Assembly: GCA_005799745.1 (NCBI GenBank)
Contig: SYFY01000203.1
Span: 36,006-100,005 of the forward strand
Source: Gammaproteobacteria bacterium
Lineage (GTDB): Bacteria > Pseudomonadota > Gammaproteobacteria > Pseudomonadales > Azotimanducaceae
DNA length: 64,000 bases
Direction of reading: 5' to 3'
Shown: one piece after another, positions 35,398 through 43,598 of the stretch
Layout: the number at the start of each line of letters is the position of its first letter
Position numbering within the stretch: position 1 is the stretch's first letter
Notes under the pieces: model-generated
The model's input: the letters and a program-made list of their open reading frames with translations, nothing else
What the model was told of the DNA's origin: nothing
The model's database searches: none
Program-made: the position numbers and the translations under genes

Positions 35398-36293
35398 ACG
35401 GTCGTATTGGACTTCTGGCGGGACTCTTTATCGCCCAGCTCATCATCGTTGCGCTCGTGCTCTGGAATCAGAACCGGGCGGAGTCCGCAGCTGCGAAGTT
35501 ACTCGATATCGACGCCAAGGCCGTGGACCGGATCGTCATCGCCGATGCATCGTCGAAGATCGAGCTGATCCGTAAGGACAACGCATGGGCAGTCGCAGAT
35601 GCGCCTGCTGATGCCACCAAGGCTAACAAGCTGGTCAACGACTTCGCTGGCTTTGAATCCGCCTGGCCTGTGGCCACAACGGCGACTAGCGCAGAACGTT
35701 TTGAAGTTACGGAAGAGAAGTTCCAGCGTCGTATTACCTTCCATGCCGGAGACAAAGTGGCCGGTGACGTGCTGCTCGGGACATCACCCGGGTTTCAGCG
35801 CGTGCACGCGAGGAAAGTCGACGCGGATTCGATTTATGCTGTGAAATTCAGCAATTTCCAGGCCTCGACCAAAGTCGAAGACTGGGTCGACAAGGCGTTG
35901 CTCGCTGCTGATGGCGCTGTCACGTCGGTGGGTGCGCCGGCGGGATTCAAGCTCGAGAAGAGCAAGGAAGGCTGGTTGCTGGATAGCGCGGCGGCGAACC
36001 AGGATGCAGCGACGGCGTTTGCGGAACGATTCGAGAACCTGCGCATCATCGGTGTCGCTGAAGCAGCAGGTGCAACGGACAAGGGCACCTTCACGTTGGT
36101 GGATGGCAAAGGCGAGTACACGCTGCAGTTGTCCCAGGGCAGTGAGGATACGGAATACGTGGTACGTTCCTCGCGTCGAGAGGGCTTCTACCGAATGGCC
36201 GCCTATGTCGCCGAGCAGATGCTAGAAGGGCGAGAAGAGCTTGAAGCGAAAGCCAACGAAGCCACAGTGGCCAAAGAAGCGCTCATCACTTAG
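35394..36293 (+). CDS. DUF4340 domain protein of the Gld-type ABC operon
   Basis: A 299-residue protein starting with GTG at 35394, overlapping the permease stop as GTGA with GGGAGGTG upstream. One N-terminal helix (GLLAGLFIAQLIIVALVLW) anchors a periplasmic part made of repeated beta modules, such as VDRIVIADASSKIELIRKD and VTSVGAPAGFKLEKSKEGW, which fits DUF4340. It commonly follows ABC-ATPase and GldG-like genes, so it is presumably a partner of that transporter. Function is not established. Confidence 0.82.
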   Translation: MNGRIGLLAGLFIAQLIIVALVLWNQNRAESAAAKLLDIDAKAVDRIVIADASSKIELIRKDNAWAVADAPADATKANKLVNDFAGFESAWPVATTATSAERFEVTEEKFQRRITFHAGDKVAGDVLLGTSPGFQRVHARKVDADSIYAVKFSNFQASTKVEDWVDKALLAADGAVTSVGAPAGFKLEKSKEGWLLDSAAANQDAATAFAERFENLRIIGVAEAAGATDKGTFTLVDGKGEYTLQLSQGSEDTEYVVRSSRREGFYRMAAYVAEQMLEGREELEAKANEATVAKEALIT

Positions 36294-36331
36294 CCGTAGC
36301 GTCTTCCAACTACCAACCATGGAGAGAGCGC

Positions 36332-37096
36332 ATGACGCGCTTGTTATTGATCGCCGCATCGCTCTTTCTACTGACCGGCTGTATCACGTCGGGTGGCAAC
36401 CACGGCGCGGGTGCGAGATGGCCCGGCGCCGGTGATACCTGGGACGCGGCGAAGACAGCCGCCTTCGAACCTGGCACTTGGATCCCGATCGCGGCAGCGG
36501 GTCTGCTCACGATCGAAAATGCCGATGGACGTCTGACGGAATGGGCGATCGATCATCAACCGGTGTTTGGTAAAGATGCCGATGACTTCAGCAACGATTT
36601 GCAAAAAGCGACCACCGGACTTTGGTTGGTGACCGGATTGGCCGCGCCTTCGGGTTCGGTAGGTGACAAACTCGCTGGCCTCTCTGCGGGTGTAGGAGCA
36701 GTACTGCTGCAAGGCGGTGTCGAGATCGGGCTTAAGGAAGTCGTTGGCCGAGAACGCCCCAATGGCAAGAACAACAACTCTTTCCCATCGGGTCATGCGG
36801 GTCGATCCCAGACGCTGGCAACGATGACGGAGTACAACCTTCGTGCGATGGATCTTTCCGAACCGGTGAGAATCGGTGTCGTGACGACTTCACAACTACT
36901 GGCGGCGGGTACCGGTTGGGCACGTGTTGAAGCGGGCAAACATCACGTCAATGACGTGCTGATCGGCAGTGCGATTGGCCACTTCATCGCGGCATTTGTT
37001 CGGGAGGCTTTTTTTGCAGGTGAAAGTGGCGCAGTAGCACTCGACTTTCAATCGATGGACGGTGGTGGTGCAGTGACGTTGATCATGCGCCACTAA
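36332..37096 (+). CDS. PAP2 superfamily phosphatase, lipoprotein
   Basis: A 254-residue protein with a lipoprotein signal (LFLLTGC at residues about 11-17). The three phosphatidic acid phosphatase motifs are present: KEVVGRERP (K-X6-R-P), FPSGHAG (PSGH), and ARVEAGKHHVND (R-X5-H-X3-D). It would remove phosphate from lipid phosphates or undecaprenyl diphosphate at the periplasmic face. A lipid-anchored PAP2 protein is less usual than a polytopic one. It stands 38 bp downstream of the DUF4340 gene. Confidence 0.85.
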   Translation: MTRLLLIAASLFLLTGCITSGGNHGAGARWPGAGDTWDAAKTAAFEPGTWIPIAAAGLLTIENADGRLTEWAIDHQPVFGKDADDFSNDLQKATTGLWLVTGLAAPSGSVGDKLAGLSAGVGAVLLQGGVEIGLKEVVGRERPNGKNNNSFPSGHAGRSQTLATMTEYNLRAMDLSEPVRIGVVTTSQLLAAGTGWARVEAGKHHVNDVLIGSAIGHFIAAFVREAFFAGESGAVALDFQSMDGGGAVTLIMRH

Positions 37097-37331
37097 TCGT
37101 TGAGAAACACACGGAGCAAATCAGAGAGTCGATCCATTAGCCTCAATCGGGTTAGTTTCGAGCCGACTAGAGAGTTAAGTGCCGAAGGAGGTTCGACAAT
37201 CTTGCTTGACCCACCCTGGCATCCACTAAATGAACTGCGGACAAAACATAGCTTTCGTGGATCGAACAGATCTTGATCTGATGCGATGGGGGGGGGGGTA
37301 ATCTTCGATTACACCAAAGGAGGTCGCGACA
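37097..37331. other. AT-richer intergenic region with a G11 tract
   Basis: No gene is recognised. It holds an unbroken run of eleven G (37288-37298) starting at the last base of an ATG, and two related Shine-Dalgarno-like stretches: GAAGGAGGTTCGACAATC (about 37182-37200) and AAAGGAGGTCGCGACAATG (about 37316-37334). The composition is lower in GC than the neighbours. Confidence 0.6.
37288..37298. repeat. Homopolymeric G11 tract
   Basis: Eleven consecutive G on the plus strand. The first G completes ATG at 37286-37288, so tract length sets which frame that ATG enters. The present length reads M-G-G-G-V into the frame of the lipoprotein-like ORF ending at 37630. Confidence 0.95.
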
Positions 37332-37630
37332 ATGGCTATCGAACGGATTTTTTCTACATCGTTGCCCTGGTTGTTTTCCTAGGGGCGTGCAAGCTCCTTC
37401 AGCAAATTGCATTAGCATTTAACTCAAACGATCACATGGGTTTTGACATGAAGGTTGAAGAGAAATTCGACCCCTATGTCCAAAACCGAGAATACAAGAG
37501 AGGGGACCTCGTCCACGCGATATCGAACAATGGATTCGATGTCGAATATAGGTTTGATACCTACACACAGACAGGCCCCAATTTCTACTTTTACGGGGCT
37601 ACACCCTGTTCGAGCAGAAGCAACTGTTAA
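37332..37630 (+). pseudogene. Small lipoprotein-like gene with an apparent frameshift
   Basis: AAAGGAGGT with ideal spacing precedes an ATG at 37332, but this frame gives only MAIERIFSTSLPWLFS and stops. With one more T in the T6 run at 37348-37353 it would read MAIERIFFYIVALVVFLGAC, a classic lipoprotein signal ending in an LGAC lipobox, and continue to NC at 37630. In the present sequence the lipoprotein frame is entered only from the ATG at 37286 through the G tract (114 residues). The mature part is polar and unrecognised (KRGDLVHAISNNGF). Either a homopolymer error, a true lesion, or an unusual control. Confidence 0.5.
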
Positions 37631-37649
37631 GCCCGCGGGGACATCATCA

Positions 37650-38693
37650 ATGATGGCCAGCCCAAAACTTGTCGGGCTTGCAATGTTGGTGGGCGTTGGC
37701 GCGTTGGCGGCTCTTCTAACGTTCGTGCATTTCTCAAGATCGGCTGACACACGGAACTTGGTTCCGACCGCTATGGCATCGGTTAAAAACTTTGCTAGCG
37801 AGGAAGTGGAAGGTGCCCACGATGAGTTGGAACACCCAACTCATCGTATCTCGGGCGTCTATGAAAACCCTTATCCGATCTTGAAAGAAAACCCTGTGCT
37901 TCTTGCTGATCCAGCGAGTCACTATTTTCACCACATTAAAGCCGCGAGGTCCGGTGATTCGCGTGCGATGCTAGAGGTAACAAGGGCCATAGAAAACTGC
38001 CTGGATGGTTTCAGATTGTCTTCTTCGGAAAGCCGAGAATCGGTCGAACGATTGTACGAAGACGGCTCGATTACCGAGGATTTGAAGAACTACTTTCTCC
38101 AACAAGGCGTGGCTTGTGAGGCGATGCGAGCCGATGTGATTCTAGATTTCGCTGGTGACGTTCCTGCGGAAGTTGGGTGGACTGCGCGAAGGAGATGGCT
38201 GGACCTTGCTGTGGAGAAGGGTAGTCAGGAAGCTGAGTTGCTGCGCCTCGATGACTTCTCCCTCCAAGACCGAAAGATCGCCGTTTTGCTTGACCAATTG
38301 AGTGCTAGTGGCGACGAGTCTATTTTTCTGAAGGCAGCGATATTCGAGCCTGGACGAGCTGCAGATGAGGACGAGATCTATCTGGAGGAGCGTTGGATTT
38401 ATCGGGCATGTTTAAGGAATGAGGTATGTGACAAACAGAAGTATCGAAACAACTTGGAGACAACCCACGCACCTAGTGATGTCACTCGAATACTCGAGTT
38501 CGCGGACGGATTTCCGAGGAGTTTATCAACTGGATATTTTCAGGAGCTCCATCAAAATCAGCCTCACCGTTTTGAACCCTATGTCGTAGATGCCTACTTA
38601 AGGCACGTGAAAGAAAACGGGCTGGAAGAAGCAGTTGCCAGCGATGGGATGCAGGGATTCCGATTCCCCAAGCTTGAGCCAGATTCCGAGTGA
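37650..38693 (+). CDS. Uncharacterised membrane-anchored protein
   Basis: A 347-residue protein from the ATG at 37650 (MMASPKLVGLAMLVGVGALA); an in-frame extension to 37455 lies over the previous gene and looks unrelated. One N-terminal hydrophobic anchor (residues about 5-25). The rest is a mostly helical, charged region with pieces such as HHIKAARSGDSRAMLEVTRAIENC and WLDLAVEKGSQEAELL, which hint at Sel1/TPR-like helical repeats. No family is named. Base composition is AT-richer than the flanking genes, suggesting transfer. It converges on the diguanylate cyclase gene with 10 bp between stops. Confidence 0.6.
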   Translation: MMASPKLVGLAMLVGVGALAALLTFVHFSRSADTRNLVPTAMASVKNFASEEVEGAHDELEHPTHRISGVYENPYPILKENPVLLADPASHYFHHIKAARSGDSRAMLEVTRAIENCLDGFRLSSSESRESVERLYEDGSITEDLKNYFLQQGVACEAMRADVILDFAGDVPAEVGWTARRRWLDLAVEKGSQEAELLRLDDFSLQDRKIAVLLDQLSASGDESIFLKAAIFEPGRAADEDEIYLEERWIYRACLRNEVCDKQKYRNNLETTHAPSDVTRILEFADGFPRSLSTGYFQELHQNQPHRFEPYVVDAYLRHVKENGLEEAVASDGMQGFRFPKLEPDSE

Positions 38694-38703
38694 GTGAATC
38701 AAT

Positions 38704-40233
38704 CTACAACATCGTCGAACAAACGCGGTTGCGCCCGTTGTGTTTGGCGCGATAGAGCTGTTTGTCGGCAGGGCTGAACAGCTTGTCGACTTCCTTGGCG
38801 CCTTTGGTTGCAGTCGCCACACCGATACTTGAATTGACCTTTACAGGAGCACCTGACGGGCTCAGATAGACGTTCTTCTCAATCGCAGCACGCAAACGTT
38901 GGGCGAGCTGCACTGCGCCTTGCTGATCGGTTTCTGGAAGCAAGAGCGCGAACTCCTCACCACCAATCCGTGCAGCAACATCACTGAGCCGTTTCACCTC
39001 GGTGCTCACTCGCCCGACAGCGACAAGCACGATGTCACCCGTGTCGTGACCGTAGGTGTAGTTGATGGCCTTGAAGAAGTCGAGGTCGAAGATCAGCACG
39101 GACAAAGCGCTGCCGTGACGACTGACCCGCTCCACTTCTTCTTCAAGTCGCTGCATGAAGATGCGTCGGTTGTAGAGGCCGGTGAGCGAATCGGTGTGTG
39201 CAAGCCTTTCGAGTTCTTTCTGCATCTTGCGCAACCGTCGTTCACTTTCACGTCGAACGGTAACGTCGCGGAAGACCAGCATAATATCTGCTTTTTCAGA
39301 TAAAGGATCGAGACTCGAAAAAGCAATGTCATAGATTTGACCACCGATGGTGGCTTCTTCTGCCGCGGAGCCGACTCGGTAGAGATCTTCCGGCGGCCAG
39401 CTTGTCAAGAACTGGGCGATGGTCCGCGTAGAGAGATCGCTGCGATCCATGCCAAGCATCTTTAGACCGGTAAGGTTGGCGTCGATCAGTAGACCGCGAT
39501 GGTTCACGACCACCAAGGGGTCGCTGAGTTCATTGAATACCCGATCACGAACGACCGGAATGTTGTCGAGAAGACCATAGCGCATAACACCACGATGCAG
39601 CACCCAGGCGCCGATCGCGAGCGCCAGTGGATGCAGCACAAAACCCGCGGGAGAAATGTCCGTCGCTAAGGCGTAGATCGTCGGGATGTTTGCAATCGTG
39701 GGTGCGACGATGATCGATACGATGGGCCGCCAGCTTGTTTGGGAGAGTGAAAACACGAATGCCAGCATCGCGCTACCGGCGATGACGAGCGTGAAGCTGT
39801 AAGCGACTTGAACGTAGAATCAAGGCCCTGGAATCAGTAGGTCGCCCACGCTGCCTGGCAGTAGCAGCCAGTGATGCCAGTCATTGGTGATACTCAGGAG
39901 AAGTGTGACCAGCGGCAGAATGCAGATGATGTTGAGGATGATCCTGGATATGTGTAGTTGCCGGCGTGAGTAGGCGAGGCAAAAAGAGAACCAGGCCAGA
40001 GGCGCGATCAACACGCCAAGATAGCTCATGCGAACGACCAGCCCCTGCATCGTCTCGTTGGTCAGACACAGCGCGATGGCCTGGCAAATCGATGTGAAAG
40101 CAATGGCAAGAAGCAGGAGCAATAGTGCGTTTACGCCAGGAACGTGATCGTTTTGCCGCAAGCGAAAAAAGATCGCCCCACAGACCATTGCGGCCAATAA
40201 AGGAGGGAGCGACCAGGGTGTCAATTCGAGCAT
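38704..40233 (-). pseudogene. 7TM-PAS-GGDEF diguanylate cyclase split by an in-frame TGA
   Basis: The first part (40233 to 39820) gives an N-terminal 7TM region of the histidine-kinase/cyclase type and stops at a TGA in ...LLIPGP-stop. The same frame continues directly with FYVQVAYSFTLVIAGSAM, more membrane helices, a PAS domain and a GGDEF domain to the stop at 38704. In related 7TM sensors the position is often Trp (GPWF-W), so TGG to TGA is likely. The cyclase part is intact: GGEEF active site, preceded by an RLSD inhibitory site, and FDLDFFKAINYTYGHDTGD. ORF starts exist after the stop (39766-39768), so the C-terminal half could still be made. It would produce cyclic di-GMP. Confidence 0.8.
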
Positions 40234-40489
40234 GGCAGCCGATCCATGTCCTGCGTGAGTGGAGACAATCCGTTGAGTCCGAAAGTACGTTTTACAATGC
40301 TGGACTATGGCGGTGAATGCCTCAAATCGAATCCCGGAGCGAGTGACGTGCTTCACAGTTTCATTGTGCGTCAGGGAGTCCCTGTCCCTGCACCGTGTTC
40401 CGGTTCATCCTGAGTTCGCCAGATCAGCGCTACCGCCGCGTGGGAGGCGCACCTACAATGCAGTCCACCCCGGAAGAACCTGTGCATCC

Positions 40490-41113
40490 ATGATCGACCT
40501 GTACACCTTTGCCACACCGAACGGACGCAAGATCTCCATCGCCCTGGAGGAACTCGGTCTTGCCTACGAGGTCCACAGCGTCAATATTGTCAAGAACGAG
40601 CAGTTCAGACCGGAGTTTCTGCGGATCAGTCCCAACAATAACATTCCGGCGATTGTTGATCAGGATTCCGGTGTCACGCTGATGGAGTCAGGGGCGATTC
40701 TCATTTACCTCGCGGACACTTACGGCGCTCAACTGTGGGGGCAGGATCGCTGGACGACCCTGCAGTGGCTGATGTGGCAAATGGGTGGGCTCGGCCCGAT
40801 GCTGGGTCAAGTGCACCATTTCGTGAAGTACAACCCTGGCAAGGCGCCTTACGCCGAAGACCGTTACCGCGAAGAAGCGAAGCGTTTGTACGGCGTGCTT
40901 GACCGTCGCCTTGGGGAGGCAGAGTTTATCAGCGGCACCTATTCGATTGCGGATATCGCGTCCTGGCCCTGGATTTCACGCTATGAGTTTCAGCAGATGG
41001 ACCTGACGCAGTATCCCAATGTGCTCCGCTGGTATCGGGCAATTGCTGCTCGACCTGCCGTTCAACGTGGGTATGATGTGCCGGCGCTTGGTCAGGCGAT
41101 TCCCTTACCTTGA
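40490..41113 (+). CDS. Glutathione S-transferase, YfcG/YghU-like
   Basis: A 207-residue protein from the ATG at 40490 (MIDLYTFATPNGRK); an extension to 40307 has no family sequence. The TPNGRKISIALEELG start, SPNNNIPAIVDQD with the cis-Pro, and LMESGAILIYLAD are typical of the YfcG/Nu-class, which works as a glutathione-dependent disulfide reductase. GTYSIADIASWPWISR is the second-domain motif. It stands alone, with 83 bp to the DUF3108 gene. Confidence 0.9.
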   Translation: MIDLYTFATPNGRKISIALEELGLAYEVHSVNIVKNEQFRPEFLRISPNNNIPAIVDQDSGVTLMESGAILIYLADTYGAQLWGQDRWTTLQWLMWQMGGLGPMLGQVHHFVKYNPGKAPYAEDRYREEAKRLYGVLDRRLGEAEFISGTYSIADIASWPWISRYEFQQMDLTQYPNVLRWYRAIAARPAVQRGYDVPALGQAIPLP

Positions 41114-41196
41114 TGGCCGACATCAGAAACGCATAGGGAACCCCCCAGAGACGCTTCAGTCTGAATTCAGTTCCGACCCGTCAGGATGCAGCCCAA

Positions 41197-41850
41197 ATGA
41201 AGAGACTTCGGATGCAGAGACAATCATTGCTCGCCTTTGTGTTTGGCCTCGTCGGTTGCACGGCGGGTGTGGTCCATGCGCAATCGCTGAACCTGAACTA
41301 CGTCGCCTCCATGGGTGGTGCTGAAGCCGGCGTCATTTCCGTAAACATGGATGTGAAAGGCGCGGATTACGCGTTAACCGGCTCTGCCGAGTCCCGGGGT
41401 TTGATGGAGATGCTCAAAGGCCTGCGCGTCCGATTCGCCGTTACAGGCAAGCTGATCAACAAGCTGCCCACCACCGGTCAATACGAATACCACCACCGCG
41501 ATAACAGCAAAGAAAGGCTGATCCGTGTAGCCAAGGGCGAGGTGTCGTACACGAAGAACGGCGAGGTCCGCCCGAACGTGCCGTCGAAGAAAGGTGTGGA
41601 TCTCGTCAGTGCCCTGTGGATGGCACAGACCTGCGAGAGCCTGACGGATGTACATACAGGACGAACGCAGTACACATTCAGTCTGCTTGAAGGCTCGGGT
41701 GACCGGTGTCATTACAGTGTCGTTAGTGATGATGAAGACGACGGCACCTTTGATGTGGACATTCGGTATACCCGCCGGGCGGGAGTGCGGGTCCCCGAAG
41801 TCATCACCTCCACCGGCGTATTTGCAGGAACGATTCAGCTCACCGAATAA
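41197..41850 (+). CDS. DUF3108 family secreted protein
   Basis: A 217-residue protein with a signal peptide (LLAFVFGLVGCTAGVVHA, residues about 11-28). The mature chain is all-beta: LNLNYVASMGGAEAGVISV, YALTGSAESRGLMEMLKGL, SKKGVDLVSALWMAQ and SGDRCHYSVVSDDEDDGTF fit DUF3108 proteins of the periplasm/outer membrane. A second ATG at 41212 (MQRQSLLAF) is possible. The function of the family is not known. Confidence 0.75.
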   Translation: MKRLRMQRQSLLAFVFGLVGCTAGVVHAQSLNLNYVASMGGAEAGVISVNMDVKGADYALTGSAESRGLMEMLKGLRVRFAVTGKLINKLPTTGQYEYHHRDNSKERLIRVAKGEVSYTKNGEVRPNVPSKKGVDLVSALWMAQTCESLTDVHTGRTQYTFSLLEGSGDRCHYSVVSDDEDDGTFDVDIRYTRRAGVRVPEVITSTGVFAGTIQLTE

Positions 41851-41945
41851 ATTTCAGCCCGCCAACGGCTTGCCTTCGACTGGCCTCGCCCACAGAATCG
41901 GGCGCTTTCCACTTTCTATTTTTCAATCGGTAGAAGAGGCCTTAA

Positions 41946-43175
41946 ATGCGCGAAGCTTGGATTATTGACGCGGTTCGTTCACCCCGCGGTCGTGGCAAAC
42001 CCGGTGTCGGCTCACTCAGCAATATTCACCCCCAGCGCTGCATGGCGCAGGTTCTCAATGGCCTCAAGGACAAAACCGGCCTCAACCCTGCTGACATCGA
42101 AGACGTCGTGCTTGGTTGCGGTACCGGCAGTGGTGACCATGCACACGACATCGCCCGCATGTCAGTGCTCGATGCGGGCTGGCCGATTTCTGTCACGGGC
42201 GTCACCTTGCACCGCTTCTGCGGCAGTGGTCAGCAGGCCGTGAATTTTGCGGCCATGGGTGTGATGAGTGGCCAACAGGAAGCCGTTATCGGTGGTGGGG
42301 TTGAGTTCATGTCGCGATATTCTCCGCTGCATGCGAATGGTTTCCACGCGAACAATCAACACCTGCGTGATCTGCACCCACAAGTGCCGCAGGGGATTTC
42401 TGCCGACCTGATCGCAACCCTCGAAGGCTTTACGCGGGATGAGGTAGACCGCTACGCGGTGGAAAGCCAGACCCGTGCTGCGCGATCAATCGCAGACGGT
42501 CGTTTCAATCGATCCCTCATTCCGATCAACAATCTCGATGGCACGCTTGCCCTCGCCCGCGACGAACACCCCCGTGCTGGTACCACGCTCGAAAGCCTCA
42601 AGGACCTGCAACCGTCCTTCGCGAAAATGGCTGGCTTTCACGCGGAAGGGTTTGATCGCCCCTTTAACCAGATGGTGAAGCAGGTCTATCCGAAAGCAGG
42701 TGAGCTGGTCCACGTGCATCACGCCGGCAACTCTTCGGGTGTGGTGGATGGTGCAAGCGCAGTATTGGTCGTAAGCCCGGAGTTTGCGAAGGCACGAGGT
42801 CTCAAGCCCCGCGCAAAGATTCGTCAGGTCGCCACCGCCGGTTCCGAGCCTCTCATCATGTTGACTGCGCCGGGTCCCGCTGCGAAGCGATGCCTTGAAA
42901 AGGCCGGCATGACCAAAAACGACATCGATCTGTGGGAAGTGAACGAAGCGTTCGCGTCGGTGGTGCTGAAGTTCATGCGTGACATGGACATTGGCAATGA
43001 AGCGTTGAACGTCGACGGTGGTGCAATTGCCCTCGGTCATCCCATCGGAGCCACGGGCGGCATGCTCATCGGCACTGCGGTTGATCAACTCGAGCGGCTC
43101 AACAAACAAATCGCTTTGATTGCGATGTGTACCGGCGGCGGCATGGCCACCGCCACCATCATCGAGCGAATGTAA
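41946..43175 (+). CDS. Thiolase (acetyl-CoA acyltransferase)
   Basis: A 409-residue thiolase. Nucleophile Cys92 in HRFCGSGQQAV; the second set EVNEAFASVV, ALGHPIGATGG (His) and AMCTGGGMATATI (C-terminal Cys) are all present. The N-terminus REAWIIDAVRSPRGRG is typical of FadA/FadI-like degradative enzymes. It would cleave 3-ketoacyl-CoA or condense acetyl-CoA. Acetoacetyl-CoA formation for the mevalonate pathway is a possibility, but the genes are 32 kb apart. Its end overlaps the convergent HIT gene by 17 bp. Confidence 0.93.
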   Translation: MREAWIIDAVRSPRGRGKPGVGSLSNIHPQRCMAQVLNGLKDKTGLNPADIEDVVLGCGTGSGDHAHDIARMSVLDAGWPISVTGVTLHRFCGSGQQAVNFAAMGVMSGQQEAVIGGGVEFMSRYSPLHANGFHANNQHLRDLHPQVPQGISADLIATLEGFTRDEVDRYAVESQTRAARSIADGRFNRSLIPINNLDGTLALARDEHPRAGTTLESLKDLQPSFAKMAGFHAEGFDRPFNQMVKQVYPKAGELVHVHHAGNSSGVVDGASAVLVVSPEFAKARGLKPRAKIRQVATAGSEPLIMLTAPGPAAKRCLEKAGMTKNDIDLWEVNEAFASVVLKFMRDMDIGNEALNVDGGAIALGHPIGATGGMLIGTAVDQLERLNKQIALIAMCTGGGMATATIIERM

Positions 43176-43578
43176 GCTGTAACGCTTCAACCCTTCGAAC
43201 AGCGGCAAGCGTGGCATAAGGCTGCGCTTCGCCGCGACCCCACACCGGTGCGGGCCAAACCGCATCATCTGCCGTGCGAGCGATCACGTGAATGTGCAAT
43301 TGCGGCACCATGTTGCCGAGCGTGGCGACGTTCATCTTGTCTGCACGGGTGAGTTCCTTCAGGCGCTCTGCGCAGCGGGAAACTTCAGTCCATAACTGCG
43401 TCTGTTGATCGGGGGAGAGCCCCCAGATCTCACGCACGTCGGCGACCTTCGGTACCAGAATCACCCACGGGTAACGTGCATCGTTCATCAATAGCACTTG
43501 GCAAAGTGAAAGATCGCATACCGACAGAGTGTCTTTGCGAAGCTGTGGATGCAGCTCGAACTGACTCGTTGTGCTCAT
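43159..43578 (-). CDS. HIT domain protein
   Basis: A 139-residue protein from the ATG at 43578 (MSTTSQFELHPQL); the longer in-frame start at 43641 overlaps DUF3604. The histidine triad reads QLHIHVIAR (H-x-H-x-H needs the third His; here the order is Q-L-H-I-H). CDLSLCQVLLMNDARYPWVILVP is the common start of the HIT 'histidine triad' family found beside catabolic genes. It probably hydrolyses nucleotide conjugates. The third triad His is replaced by Gln (normal for HxHxQ GalT branches and some HIT proteins). Confidence 0.75.
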   Translation of the reverse strand: MSTTSQFELHPQLRKDTLSVCDLSLCQVLLMNDARYPWVILVPKVADVREIWGLSPDQQTQLWTEVSRCAERLKELTRADKMNVATLGNMVPQLHIHVIARTADDAVWPAPVWGRGEAQPYATLAAVRRVEALQLTFAR

Positions 43579-43598
43579 AACTTTGTTGGACGCCGCGA

